IMG/VR virus record: IMGVR_UViG_3300038463_000730
Span: 302,259-366,258 of that record
Reading direction: 5' to 3' (one strand)
Source of the DNA: a virus
Length of the DNA: 64,000 nucleotides
In this document: in pieces, positions 35,627 through 43,596 of the stretch
Layout of the letters: every line of letters begins with the position of its first letter
Numbering within the stretch: the first letter of the stretch is position 1
The notes under the pieces: generated by a model
Seen by the model: the letters and a program-made list of their open reading frames with translations, nothing else
Told to the model about the DNA's origin: nothing
Database searches by the model: none
Translations under genes and position numbers: made by a program

Positions 35627-36175
35627 CTAGTAAAAAGTATGCAGCCGATCGAGACGTTTGCAAAGTTGAATCAAATCGATCAGCTCATCGAATGTGAAAT
35701 CTTTCACGACGTTCTGTTCAAACCTTCGTGCCCACTTCTTCATGTTGAATCGTGAGTCGTCCGGAACATTCAACCAAACCTGAGAGTAATAGTTCTTCTC
35801 CGGGATAAACTCAACAATGTTAAGGCTCATTGTCTTGTAGGTCGTGATATCACCAAGAACATACTTGTCAAGCAACGGTCTCGTTTCAACAACGATAACA
35901 AATGGTCCGATAATGATGTCCTCGAACAGATGCGAGGTGCGCATGTTCACACCTAGACTGGCAAGCGCCATAATAATCGAATCACGATTGCTGTTCGTGA
36001 TGTTCGGAACTAGTTTGGTGCGGTAGCTGTCCGGATCATAATCACCGTCATCATACCAGCCTTCGAAGCCCCAATCTTCGTCATAAGAAGACGAATCATA
36101 GCAAGAAGACGGATCACCCCAGAAAGGAATGCACTCCCTCGACACACCAAAGTTTTCAGCCTTCTTGTTCCGCAT
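35627..36175 (-). CDS. Hypothetical protein with acidic/aromatic N-terminal part
   Basis: A 182-residue protein with a Tyr/Ser/Asp-rich stretch at residues 20-50, followed by an alpha/beta region. No recognised motif. Confidence 0.7.
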   Translation of the reverse strand: MRNKKAENFGVSRECIPFWGDPSSCYDSSSYDEDWGFEGWYDDGDYDPDSYRTKLVPNITNSNRDSIIMALASLGVNMRTSHLFEDIIIGPFVIVVETRPLLDKYVLGDITTYKTMSLNIVEFIPEKNYYSQVWLNVPDDSRFNMKKWARRFEQNVVKDFTFDELIDLIQLCKRLDRLHTFY

Positions 36176-36210
36176 GACAAAGTCCGATTTGTATATACGT
36201 AATTATTCAA

Positions 36211-36579
36211 CTACCAAACTTCGATGTCTATGACTCCGTACTCAAGGATCTCTGTGATACACCGGTTCGCTTCGCCTATATGGTACGGAGCATTGAACCC
36301 TTCTTGAGTCGTAAGGCAGCTATATAACGCCTTGTACAGGTTACCAATAGCCATGTAGTAGTAATCTATGGTAGTTTGATATTGAGCGTTTTGAACGTTT
36401 CGATCGAGGTCGTGACCAACTTTCCATAGAGCATCTACATTGTTTTGCTTCCCGGCAAACGCTGCACTACGAAGAAAACGTTCCAAAGTCTTCGAGTCGA
36501 TCAACTCACAATGTCGAGGCACCGGCAACGCCTGCCAGCGCTTGAACGCTCGACGGATCGACTCTAGGTGAGTTAACAT
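36211..36579 (-). CDS. Helical hypothetical protein
   Basis: The start is placed at ATG 36579, because the longer frame begins inside a terminator stem. The 122-residue product is helical and has no recognised motif. Confidence 0.65.
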   Translation of the reverse strand: MLTHLESIRRAFKRWQALPVPRHCELIDSKTLERFLRSAAFAGKQNNVDALWKVGHDLDRNVQNAQYQTTIDYYYMAIGNLYKALYSCLTTQEGFNAPYHIGEANRCITEILEYGVIDIEVW

Positions 36580-36581
36580 GA

Positions 36582-36608
36582 TAAAACCCATCAAATAGAA
36601 TTGATGGG
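36582..36608 (-). terminator. Rho-independent terminator after the HNH gene
   Basis: On the minus strand an 8-bp stem with a 6-base loop is followed by TTTT. It lies 8 bases after the HNH stop and just before the next start. Confidence 0.82.
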
Positions 36609-36616
36609 CCTATCGT

Positions 36617-37141
36617 CTATTTTATGCGCCCCGTCCAGTCACCAAAGGCACCAGCAAGCCTAGCTTGACGCATTCCAGGGGCAACCTTCAACCAAGCATC
36701 ATATGGCATATCACGCCTGATATAATTACATCTAATGCATGCAGGAACAACATTGTCTTTAGTGTGTCCCCGGTTATTATCCACTCTGTCAAGAGTCATT
36801 CGTAAGGATGTTTCACCGCAGTATTCACAGCCTTGGCTAATTTTATCTGCGACCCAATCTTTGGTCAAATCAAAAACGTGACCATGTTTTTGATCGGCTT
36901 TTCTAGAATCAGTCATTATCCAACGCGCAACATCTATGTTGTTTTTGCGCATCAATTTAACTTTTTGCTGATATTTCTTATGCCTGTGTTTGTATCCTTC
37001 TGGATTTCGCAAACCTCTTTCGGTCCGTTTAATGCTCTCACATTTTACACAACGGCTTCGCAGTTTGGAATCACTTCCAGCGCGAAATGGAAACGGCGTC
37101 TCATCAGAATTCTTCCCACATGATGAGCATATTTTCGACAT
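36617..37141 (-). CDS. HNH endonuclease next to tRNA-Gly
   Basis: The 174-residue protein has an N-terminal zinc finger (CSSCGKN...CVKCES), a basic linker, then CEYCGE, the TLDRVDN catalytic segment and CIRCNYIRRD, matching phage HNH homing endonucleases. Its start lies only 5 bases after the 3' end of tRNA-Gly, so it is transcribed with the tRNA. Confidence 0.86.
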   Translation of the reverse strand: MSKICSSCGKNSDETPFPFRAGSDSKLRSRCVKCESIKRTERGLRNPEGYKHRHKKYQQKVKLMRKNNIDVARWIMTDSRKADQKHGHVFDLTKDWVADKISQGCEYCGETSLRMTLDRVDNNRGHTKDNVVPACIRCNYIRRDMPYDAWLKVAPGMRQARLAGAFGDWTGRIK

Positions 37142-37145
37142 TCAG

Positions 37146-37218
37146 AGCGAACAGCCGGGCTCGAACCGGCGACAGTCTGATTGGAAATCAGACACTCTAC
37201 CAACTGAGTTATGTTCGC
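37146..37218 (-). tRNA. tRNA-Gly (anticodon UCC)
   Basis: A 7-bp acceptor stem (GCGAACA/TGTTCGC), intact D, anticodon and T arms, and loop TTTCCAA give anticodon UCC. The discriminator is U, as usual for tRNA-Gly. CCA is not encoded. Confidence 0.93.
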
Positions 37219-37297
37219 GTACTATGAGCTGTATCGTTTTTCATTGCTACCGCTCCTGACCACATTACATTCATTCGTTATCCTATAGTTTACTCTG

Positions 37298-37373
37298 CTC
37301 CGGATCCAGGACTTGAACCTGGAAAAGACCCTGATTCAGAATCAGGCGGGTCTGCCAATTCCCCCAATCCGGA
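37298..37373 (-). tRNA. tRNA-Gln (anticodon CUG)
   Basis: A 7-bp acceptor (TCCGGAT/ATCCGGA), anticodon loop TTCTGAA giving CUG, a T arm with TTCAAGT, and discriminator G. The variable loop is slightly long at 7 bases. Confidence 0.88.
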
Positions 37374-37406
37374 ATGTGGTTAGTATATATCGTGATTTGC
37401 CCATGT

Positions 37407-37643
37407 TTAGCGCATGACTAAAGCCTTAGTTATTCTGGCGAATAAGTTGGCCATTTGCGGCAGCACGTGAATCGGAATATCGATCGGTGATCCTAGCGAT
37501 GTCCAAGTGTGAGGCACGAAACTCACATCACGCCAAATCTTCACCCAATTGTCTTCTATCGAAAAACATAGCCGGAAAACAGAACTTGTTTTTGATTCTA
37601 CATATTCAAGATAATAAGTCATTGGCACCAAGTAATCAACCAC
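37407..37643 (-). CDS. Small hypothetical protein
   Basis: A 78-residue beta-rich protein in the tRNA region, downstream of a structured RNA segment. No recognised motif. Confidence 0.62.
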   Translation of the reverse strand: MVDYLVPMTYYLEYVESKTSSVFRLCFSIEDNWVKIWRDVSFVPHTWTSLGSPIDIPIHVLPQMANLFARITKALVMR

Positions 37644-37649
37644 CTGCCC

Positions 37650-37783
37650 TGTAGGCTGGCGTCACATAGGGCTTGCGCCCGCTCCACTATCAGAAACGAT
37701 AAAAACGATAGCTTCATTGCTTAGGTCGATTAGCTTGGCCTGACAGGCGCTTTCGCACCTGTAGCGACTAAGCGCCGCTACAC
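37650..37783 (-). ncRNA. Candidate compact structured RNA with pseudoknot
   Basis: This gap has no frame of note. On the minus strand it forms a GTAGCG/CGCTAC hairpin whose loop contains GCTTAG, an 8-bp hairpin capped by GAAA with one G-U pair, a CTATC/GATAG hairpin and a 4-bp GGGC(GCAA)GCCC hairpin. A CTAAGC segment downstream pairs perfectly with the first loop (possible pseudoknot), and TGTAG near the 5' end can pair with CTACA near the 3' end. I cannot assign it to a known class. Confidence 0.6.
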
Positions 37784-37786
37784 CGT

Positions 37787-38191
37787 TCAACTTCGTTGCC
37801 GCTGACCCGGAATAGCATTCCCGAACTTCTTCTGAAGTCGGAGATACTCTTCCATTTCAAAGTCCTCTTCCTCTTGTCTTTTTTTCTGCTCTTCTATCGC
37901 TTGCTTCTCTTTGTGTTTCCGTATCTTTGCTTCGGACCACGGTTTGATTCCCGTGACCTCTAGCTGACTGTATGGATCATCTCCGTACCCGCTCTGCTCG
38001 ACAAGTTCAACAGTTACACTCTCAAGTCCCTTGACGAAATCCTCCATCTCCTTCAGCTGCCCGGTCAATCCAGACCTATACGCTTCCCAAGTAATCGGGT
38101 TGCAAGGACTAACGACGATCAAGTCAAACGTTTGTTTACAGCGATCGAAATACTCTGGAGCTTTCTGGAATGGTTTCTTCATAGCATGCAT
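37787..38191 (-). CDS. Helical/coiled-coil hypothetical protein
   Basis: A 134-residue protein; the C-terminal half is a charged coiled coil rich in Lys, Gln and Glu (about residues 90-125). It precedes the structured RNA segment by a few bases. Confidence 0.68.
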   Translation of the reverse strand: MHAMKKPFQKAPEYFDRCKQTFDLIVVSPCNPITWEAYRSGLTGQLKEMEDFVKGLESVTVELVEQSGYGDDPYSQLEVTGIKPWSEAKIRKHKEKQAIEEQKKRQEEEDFEMEEYLRLQKKFGNAIPGQRQRS

Positions 38192-38448
38192 TTTAGTTTT
38201 AACAGCTCGTTCAATTTGCGAACCGCCACTGCTTTATATCGGAACAAATGGAAGTTTTTAATATCACCATCTGACAAATAGAAAACGAGCGGTTTACCTA
38301 CGGCGTGCAAATGGCGAGTTTGTCGCGGACAACCGAAATGAATAGTCTTTGTCTTTATCTGACAAAGTTGAAACTGAAGCGAAGTCGAATGATTGATAAA
38401 CTCTGTTGGCTTCAGGATCGCAAAACGATACCAACTAAGGTTGCGCAT
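38179..38448 (-). CDS. Hypothetical protein
   Basis: The start is set at ATG 38448 overlapping the upstream stop; 89 residues, beta-rich with a helical end. The longer frame overlaps the upstream membrane-protein gene and is not favoured. Confidence 0.6.
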   Translation of the reverse strand: MRNLSWYRFAILKPTEFINHSTSLQFQLCQIKTKTIHFGCPRQTRHLHAVGKPLVFYLSDGDIKNFHLFRYKAVAVRKLNELLKLKCML

Positions 38449-38689
38449 CGACCCATGCTGTACCGGTAGCCGGAGGCGCAGGTTGGGGGCCAGCATCCCC
38501 AGGTGTTGCATCTCCTGACGTTGCATCGACAACGCTTACTGTTGCGTCATCTGGTCCGGCTTCATGTGAAATATGAAGGACCGGCGTATTTGGTTGCTGG
38601 GAAATACCCCAGAAACCAATCGACATGGCTCCGATCACGATCACTGCAATCAGACCCTTAAGTCCCTTAGAAGAATTCGATGTAGTCAT
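38435..38689 (-). CDS. Membrane-anchored Ala/Pro/Asp-rich protein
   Basis: An 84-residue protein with one hydrophobic helix (residues 11-30) and a long low-complexity periplasm-like tail rich in Ala, Pro and Asp. Probably a single-pass inner-membrane protein, perhaps lysis-related; that is speculation. Confidence 0.65.
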   Translation of the reverse strand: MTTSNSSKGLKGLIAVIVIGAMSIGFWGISQQPNTPVLHISHEAGPDDATVSVVDATSGDATPGDAGPQPAPPATGTAWVDAQP

Positions 38690-38699
38690 TTTATCTTTC

Positions 38700-39497
38700 T
38701 CAAATGATAAGTGGTGCGTTCTTATTTCCGACGCCGTGAACTCCGACCCTGCACTCTATGTTCGCTGCAACTTTGATATTTGCTGAAGCATGAGTGTGAC
38801 CGCTCAGCACGATCAAGTTACTTCTAACGTATCTCGACATCGTCTCTTCAATCATTTTTCCTAGTCCGATATTTGCGTTGTACGGTAGGAAGTAATGTTT
38901 GAAGAATGATTGCCGGTCTACCTCGGTAGACCATGGCGGAACGTGTGTTACGAGGTAAACCGTTTTGTACCGTTCCAAAGCGTTGATAAGTTTTCCTTCC
39001 AGTTGTATGACAGATTGTTCAGCCAGACTGCGGAACCGATCAATACATCGTGAAAAGGGCCACGTGCGAAGATCGTCGATAGCCATCCAATCCCCTGTGA
39101 GCACTGTAACATTCGGGTTCCCAATCGCGACATCATACCATCCGTCTGCGCCGATCAGACACGTATCATCCGTTATCTGTATTTGCTCATGATCCGTAAG
39201 CCAGCTAATGTGAGGATTTGCGTTACAAACTTCTCGTACGGTAGACTGCATCGTATCAAACGAATTGAACCAAGCATCATGATTGCCGCATACAATGTAA
39301 ACCGGACAAAGTACATTATTAGCTAGATAGGTCAGATCGTTCAGAAGGTTCGAACCACTACTGATATCACCAGAAATTATGACTCCGGACGGAGCTTCTT
39401 TATGAATATGTTTGACTAAACGTTTCTTCGACCACGGCACATAGTTAAGATGTGTATCAGTGAACCAGAGAAGACGCTTAGCAAAGTTCAAGTTCAT
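38700..39497 (-). CDS. Calcineurin-like metallophosphoesterase
   Basis: The 265-residue protein has TDTH near residue 15, SGDIS, CGNHDAWF, THVPPW and the terminal SGHTHA, the five metal-binding blocks of the family. The spacing differs from the 185-895 enzyme, so they are not recent duplicates. It overlaps the upstream Nudix gene by 4 bases, suggesting a shared nucleotide-metabolism role. Confidence 0.88.
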   Translation of the reverse strand: MNLNFAKRLLWFTDTHLNYVPWSKKRLVKHIHKEAPSGVIISGDISSGSNLLNDLTYLANNVLCPVYIVCGNHDAWFNSFDTMQSTVREVCNANPHISWLTDHEQIQITDDTCLIGADGWYDVAIGNPNVTVLTGDWMAIDDLRTWPFSRCIDRFRSLAEQSVIQLEGKLINALERYKTVYLVTHVPPWSTEVDRQSFFKHYFLPYNANIGLGKMIEETMSRYVRSNLIVLSGHTHASANIKVAANIECRVGVHGVGNKNAPLII

Positions 39498-39994
39498 ACT
39501 TGAATAGATACAAGATTCTGCTTAGAAAGCCCGTGAATTTTGTCAAACAAATCTATGACGTTCCTCGGAACATGGACGTCCTGGGCTAACTTCAAGGCTT
39601 CGGCGTAAGTAACCCACTGGTGAGCATTGAACGATCCGTCTGTTTTCACGTCCCTCGAATCAGTCGTCGCCAAGAAACAGAAATTCATATGGACGCCTTT
39701 TATCCCGGTTTCGTGCTCTTCGTAACCTAGAAAGCCATCCGGCGTGCCCCGCGGCTCGAAAGCAATTTTCACGAACTCGCATTCCAAGCCGGTTTCCTCC
39801 ATGACCTCTCGGCGACCGGCTTGCTGAGGCGTCTCACCATTCTCTAGTTCACCACCAACCGGAAGCCACAACCGAAGCTTCTTATGGTCAACTAAGAGGA
39901 ATTTTCCGTCATTGTAAAGCATGACGGTTGACGAGAAAGCTCGTCGTTTGTTCTGGATAGCGTTGAAAAAGAAAGGTTCATGGCTCATGATCAA
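39494..39994 (-). CDS. Nudix hydrolase
   Basis: A 166-residue single-domain Nudix protein with an intact box, GGELENGETPQQA through REVMEETGLE, and a GYEEHE segment after it. It probably hydrolyses a nucleoside diphosphate derivative. Coupled to a metallophosphoesterase by a 4-base overlap. Confidence 0.88.
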   Translation of the reverse strand: MIMSHEPFFFNAIQNKRRAFSSTVMLYNDGKFLLVDHKKLRLWLPVGGELENGETPQQAGRREVMEETGLECEFVKIAFEPRGTPDGFLGYEEHETGIKGVHMNFCFLATTDSRDVKTDGSFNAHQWVTYAEALKLAQDVHVPRNVIDLFDKIHGLSKQNLVSIQV

Positions 39995-40188
39995 CCTTGC
40001 TTTCCGACAACATTCCCGTCGTCGTCTAGGATTTCGACCTTGCCGTTCGGTCCCTTCCGCATTTTCGAGGCTTTCATAACCGTTTCCATTACTGGAACCT
40101 CCGTAACATACTGCACACCATTGTAATCGATGTATGTTGTACGAACGAATCCTTCGACCAAATCTATTCTAACGACGTCAAGATGCAT
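39991..40188 (-). CDS. Small beta-rich protein
   Basis: A 65-residue protein that overlaps the Nudix gene by 4 bases. No recognised motif. Confidence 0.63.
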   Translation of the reverse strand: MHLDVVRIDLVEGFVRTTYIDYNGVQYVTEVPVMETVMKASKMRKGPNGKVEILDDDGNVVGKQG

Positions 40189-40246
40189 CGGTTTATCTCC
40201 TGCGGAGGCAAGAAGATTCCGAATGAATCGGTCGTCATCCGATCCA

Positions 40247-40702
40247 TTAATTCAACAGCGCCTCTATATTATCCATGTATGAATAATAACCAAGTTGCTT
40301 TGCAGTCTTTTTACGATGACAATTTGCGCACAGCACTTGGCATTTCTTCAATTCTTTCTGAATCGACAGCCATGTATGACAATATATTACGTCACTAATG
40401 TTGTACTTTTTGTTTCGCAAATGATCAAGCTCTAAAACTACTGGATTAGTCTCGCCGCACTTACAAGGATGATCACTTAAAAAGTTCCAAAGCAGTTTCA
40501 TATTTTTGACTCGCAAAACCTTGCGGTACTGACGAGCTTTTAATTTATATTGCTCGCGTTTCTTCTGATAACAATCACTTTGTTTCAAGTGCTGGCACGA
40601 TTTGCAATCGGTCCTATACTTCTTACGAAGCTTGTCCTTCGTATTAAATTCCTGTTCTAGTTCTTTATCTAGTTTGCAATTAGAACATTTACGTAATGGC
40701 AT
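40247..40702 (-). CDS. HNH endonuclease downstream of tRNA-Pro
   Basis: The 151-residue protein has an N-terminal zinc finger (CSNCKLDK...CKSCQ), a basic linker, CKCGE, the LELDHLR catalytic segment and CANCHRKKTAKQLG. It is a clear paralogue of the HNH at 45985-46440. It starts 49 bases after the 3' end of tRNA-Pro(CGG) on the same strand. Confidence 0.87.
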   Translation of the reverse strand: MPLRKCSNCKLDKELEQEFNTKDKLRKKYRTDCKSCQHLKQSDCYQKKREQYKLKARQYRKVLRVKNMKLLWNFLSDHPCKCGETNPVVLELDHLRNKKYNISDVIYCHTWLSIQKELKKCQVLCANCHRKKTAKQLGYYSYMDNIEALLN

Positions 40703-40751
40703 ACAATGAATATACCAAGCGCGTTCAAATCGAAACGTTAGTTTGAACCTG

Positions 40752-40827
40752 TCGGGAAAATGAGATTTGAACTCATATTATGTACGCATCCGAAGCGTCT
40801 GCCATGGCCAGGTTAGGCGATTTCCCG
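40752..40827 (-). tRNA. tRNA-Pro (anticodon CGG)
   Basis: Acceptor CGGGAAA/TTTCCCG, anticodon loop TTCGGAT giving CGG, T arm TTCAAAT, discriminator A. One pair at the base of the anticodon stem is a G/A mismatch. Confidence 0.85.
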
Positions 40828-40934
40828 AAAATCAAATGTCAAGGCGAACCAATTATCCCCGAGGGGGTGGGTTCGAGCCGATGCGGCCTGGCGTGCTTGA
40901 AATTGTCGGGATAAGGGAATTCATTTTGGCTTTG

Positions 40935-41008
40935 TCGGTGATAGAGGATTTGAACCTCTGGTCTTCTGCTCCCAAAGCAGACGCGATACCAGGCTTCGCT
41001 AATCACCG
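40935..41008 (-). tRNA. tRNA-Pro (anticodon UGG)
   Basis: Acceptor CGGTGAT/ATCACCG, anticodon loop TTTGGGA giving UGG, a good T arm, discriminator A. Together with the CGG species it covers the purine-ending proline codons. Confidence 0.93.
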
Positions 41009-41054
41009 GTAACAAAACCATATGTCAATATTCATATAACTCGTCAAGAATCGA

Positions 41055-41450
41055 TCAAGACATTACCCAAGCTTGGTCGATTCGCCGCAATCGAGCGAAC
41101 AAAACAATCTCGTCGAACATTTTGTACAATTTACCTTTGCAGTAAATATACGTCTTTCGATTCTGAATATCATGCTTCACGCCAATAAAACGAAGCGAAT
41201 ACTCGGCAGTCAACAACGCGCCCCATCGATCTGATTTCAATGAATGATGGGTTCGTCCCGTCGATTCACAGAAGTACATCAAACCATCAAGCATCCCGCC
41301 GCCAAACTTACCGTCACCTTTGCGATCACGTGGACCGGCTGACTTTACCGTCCTGTTATTGCAAACGGGACAAACTTTACCTGGTTCGTACCCAAGATGG
41401 ACTGGTTGTTTTTTCGGCTGAACAACTCTAATAGGAGGCCACGTTCTCAT
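41055..41450 (-). CDS. Tandem CxxC-family member 1
   Basis: A 131-residue protein with CPVC near residue 26, CEST, a beta-rich middle and a C-terminal helix ending RRIDQAWVM. It is the last of five head-to-tail paralogues (41055-42734) sharing an N-terminal CxxC pair and a terminal R-x-WVM motif. Confidence 0.75.
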   Translation of the reverse strand: MRTWPPIRVVQPKKQPVHLGYEPGKVCPVCNNRTVKSAGPRDRKGDGKFGGGMLDGLMYFCESTGRTHHSLKSDRWGALLTAEYSLRFIGVKHDIQNRKTYIYCKGKLYKMFDEIVLFARLRRIDQAWVMS

Positions 41451-41459
41451 ACATAAATG

Positions 41460-41801
41460 TCATTTCATTACCCAAATACGATCGAGTCTTCGAATCTCAT
41501 CGTAATACATGATACGCTCGAACACTTTAACTGGCTCGTGATAGTTTGTGTCCATCTCAGATTGCCCGTTGTCAAACACAGACGAGATCTTTTGACCATG
41601 AACGACGGTCACGGTAATGTGCTTCATGGCAAACTCTTCGAACAACGCTCCCAGCCTGTTGTCCGTATAATAATGTGATTCGACACGTCCTCCGGCAGGA
41701 CAGTACGCCGAAGTATCGTCGCCACGCACGATCAGACTTAGTTCGCAGATTGGACATATTCTAGGTAGCTTAGGTTGGAAAAGTTTCATCCCATTACCCA
41801 A
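41460..41801 (-). CDS. Tandem CxxC-family member 2
   Basis: A 113-residue paralogue with CPICELSL and the terminal RRLDRIWVMK. A Cys plus HYY segment (AYCPAGGRVESHYY) follows the CxxC pair, as in other copies. Confidence 0.76.
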   Translation of the reverse strand: MGNGMKLFQPKLPRICPICELSLIVRGDDTSAYCPAGGRVESHYYTDNRLGALFEEFAMKHITVTVVHGQKISSVFDNGQSEMDTNYHEPVKVFERIMYYDEIRRLDRIWVMK

Positions 41802-42064
41802 TTACGATCCCATCGTAGGATCTCTTCGCCCGATACGATGCGTTTAATTGTTTTCAGTTTATGATTCTCTTTAACGGAATAAAACTTTGTCTCACACTTC
41901 TGGCGATCAACAACCACACGAACGTTGGACAGAATGTATTCTTCGCTCCAGTTATTTTTGGAGTAGTGAGTGTTGGCATAGGTAAATCCTGAACAGTATT
42001 CTACGCCACTCCACTTTTTTAGTTTCCATCCACATATCTTACACAGATTGAATAGTTCGTGCAT
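41786..42064 (-). CDS. Tandem CxxC-family member 3
   Basis: A 92-residue paralogue with CKICGWKL, YCSGF...HYS and the terminal LRWDRNWVMG. It overlaps member 2 by 16 bases and shares one base with member 4. Confidence 0.76.
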   Translation of the reverse strand: MHELFNLCKICGWKLKKWSGVEYCSGFTYANTHYSKNNWSEEYILSNVRVVVDRQKCETKFYSVKENHKLKTIKRIVSGEEILRWDRNWVMG

Positions 42065-42390
42065 TATTGCATTACCCAGGCTCGCTCGAATCGAAGTATC
42101 TCATCGTACGTCAGACATCGTTTTATATCCTTCAATGTCTTTTGTGCATCCTCATCTATGAATTCTGTTCTACTGTCATCATGTGACACAAGTACGGTAA
42201 AGTTACTTCCTAACCGGTAGAACTCACCTAACAACCTTCCATTTTGCCACCACATATAGTAGTGAGCAGTAGTAGGCCCGGTATAGTTCGAACAGTACCG
42301 ACGAAGGTCTGTCGAGGCTTCTCTCGAACGAATAAGCTTAACTGTGCAAATCTTGCAGCGTTTCTGCATCTGGCTCATGCGAGGCTCCAC
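42064..42390 (-). CDS. Tandem CxxC-family member 4
   Basis: A 108-residue paralogue with CKICTVKL, YCSNYTG...HYY and the terminal LRFERAWVMQ. Starts within member 5. Confidence 0.76.
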   Translation of the reverse strand: MEPRMSQMQKRCKICTVKLIRSREASTDLRRYCSNYTGPTTAHYYMWWQNGRLLGEFYRLGSNFTVLVSHDDSRTEFIDEDAQKTLKDIKRCLTYDEILRFERAWVMQ

Positions 42391-42734
42391 GCATTGTCAA
42401 GACGACAGACCTCGTCACAAGTTAGAGCGTGAGTAAAAACCCGGAGCAATTCCTCTTTGCCACCATTAAGGTGGGAATAGATAGCTGTCCTGGTATTGTC
42501 GTCGTAGACGACCGCTCGAAAGTTTTTGAGTAGGTATTCCTCAACGACACAATCATCGTGAGAATCCCAGGTGAAAAAGTGGTAAAAACCGATTCTTTCG
42601 TCTGGACAGCGAAAGATTTGGTGAATCTGCGTGCCAAATAAAAGCCTCGTGTCTTCGACCAGGTCTTTCGAACAAATCGGGCATTTCAAACGTCCCATGA
42701 AAAGTGATGAAAGCTCCAGCGCAGAACTCGTCAA
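42375..42734 (-). CDS. Tandem CxxC-family member 5
   Basis: A 119-residue paralogue with CPICSKDL, RCPDERIGFYHFF and the terminal CRLDNAWSLA, the most diverged ending. First gene of the array, divergent from the RG-rich plus-strand gene. Confidence 0.75.
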   Translation of the reverse strand: MTSSALELSSLFMGRLKCPICSKDLVEDTRLLFGTQIHQIFRCPDERIGFYHFFTWDSHDDCVVEEYLLKNFRAVVYDDNTRTAIYSHLNGGKEELLRVFTHALTCDEVCRLDNAWSLA

Positions 42735-42768
42735 AACACCGAGAGATCATCGGTCCAGCTCGAAATCA

Positions 42769-42910
42769 GCCTTTTCCCACAGCCCTGTGGAGAAAAAAGT
42801 CTTTGACCAAAACAAAACGTAGGCGTAGGTTCCGGCCCCTTCGCAGCACCGATGTTGCGAAACCGCCGCGACTTTGCGGCACGGCTGAAAAGCCACTACG
42901 TCAGAGGAGA
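42769..42910 (+). promoter_or_regulatory. Promoter and structured leader of the RG-rich gene
   Basis: On the plus strand TTGACC (42803-42808), a 17-base spacer and TAGGTT (42826-42831). Just upstream lies a palindrome, CCACAG-CC-CTGTGG, that could be an operator. The leader can form three hairpins: CGCAGCA/TGTTGCG with a G-U pair, GCCGC/GCGGC, and GGCT(GAAA)AGCC next to the ribosome site. It may regulate translation or stability. Confidence 0.55.
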
Positions 42911-42918
42911 AGGTCACC

Positions 42919-43497
42919 ATGGATCAAGCCGTGAAGAAGCACGTCGAGTACGAGCGCACCATCGCCATGCTTCGCACCACCAAGAAGGCGGGCAAGCTGA
43001 TCTCGATGCAGACCGCATTGAAGATCACCGGCACCACCAACGAGCCGGATCACCTCTATCACGCGGTTCGCCGCTCGATGGAGGAGGACAAGGCGGCGAA
43101 TCGCCCGTTCATCGCGAGCTTCATCGTCGGGAACAACAACCAGCCCATTCCGCAATACTTCACAGTTGCGAAGGAGCTGGGTTACGACATCGGCAACACC
43201 AAGCAGTTCTGGCAGGAGCAGCTCCAGCAGCTCGGCGTCTCGAACGTCTCGAACATCATTCGGACGCTCAACTCGTCTGGCCGCAACCAGCCGCACCAGC
43301 AGCCGGGCCAGAACGGCAACGGCCACCGCCACGCCAACGACCCGTTCTCTTCGGAAACGAAGGGCTTCTACGGGAAGAACCTCACGTCGTCGGTGACGCC
43401 CGACAACTCCATCAGCCAGGACAACACCCGGACTCGTGGTCGTCGTGGCGGACGTGGGCGCTCGCGCTCGAACGGTCAGCAGCAGCCGGTCATCTGA
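42919..43497 (+). CDS. Highly expressed protein with RG-rich C-terminal tail
   Basis: The 192-residue protein has a helical N-terminal domain (about residues 1-110), a Gln/Asn/Gly/His-rich linker, and a basic RG tail (TRTRGRRGGRGRSRS) like RGG boxes that bind RNA. Codon use is markedly GC-rich compared with neighbours. It stands alone on the plus strand with its own promoter, structured leader and strong terminator. RNA binding is inferred; the family is not recognised. Confidence 0.78.
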   Translation: MDQAVKKHVEYERTIAMLRTTKKAGKLISMQTALKITGTTNEPDHLYHAVRRSMEEDKAANRPFIASFIVGNNNQPIPQYFTVAKELGYDIGNTKQFWQEQLQQLGVSNVSNIIRTLNSSGRNQPHQQPGQNGNGHRHANDPFSSETKGFYGKNLTSSVTPDNSISQDNTRTRGRRGGRGRSRSNGQQQPVI

Positions 43498-43556
43498 GCG
43501 ACGGGAAGGACTGACGCAGCCACGGACTTAGTCTAAGGCGCGAAGTTCGGCAATAG

Positions 43557-43592
43557 GCCTGGGAGCGTAAGCTCCTGGGCTTTTTGCTTTTA
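43557..43592 (+). terminator. Rho-independent terminator of the RG-rich gene
   Basis: A 10-bp stem with a GTAA loop and two G-U pairs is followed by TTTTTGCTTTT on the plus strand. Confidence 0.9.
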
Positions 43593-43596
43593 ACTC

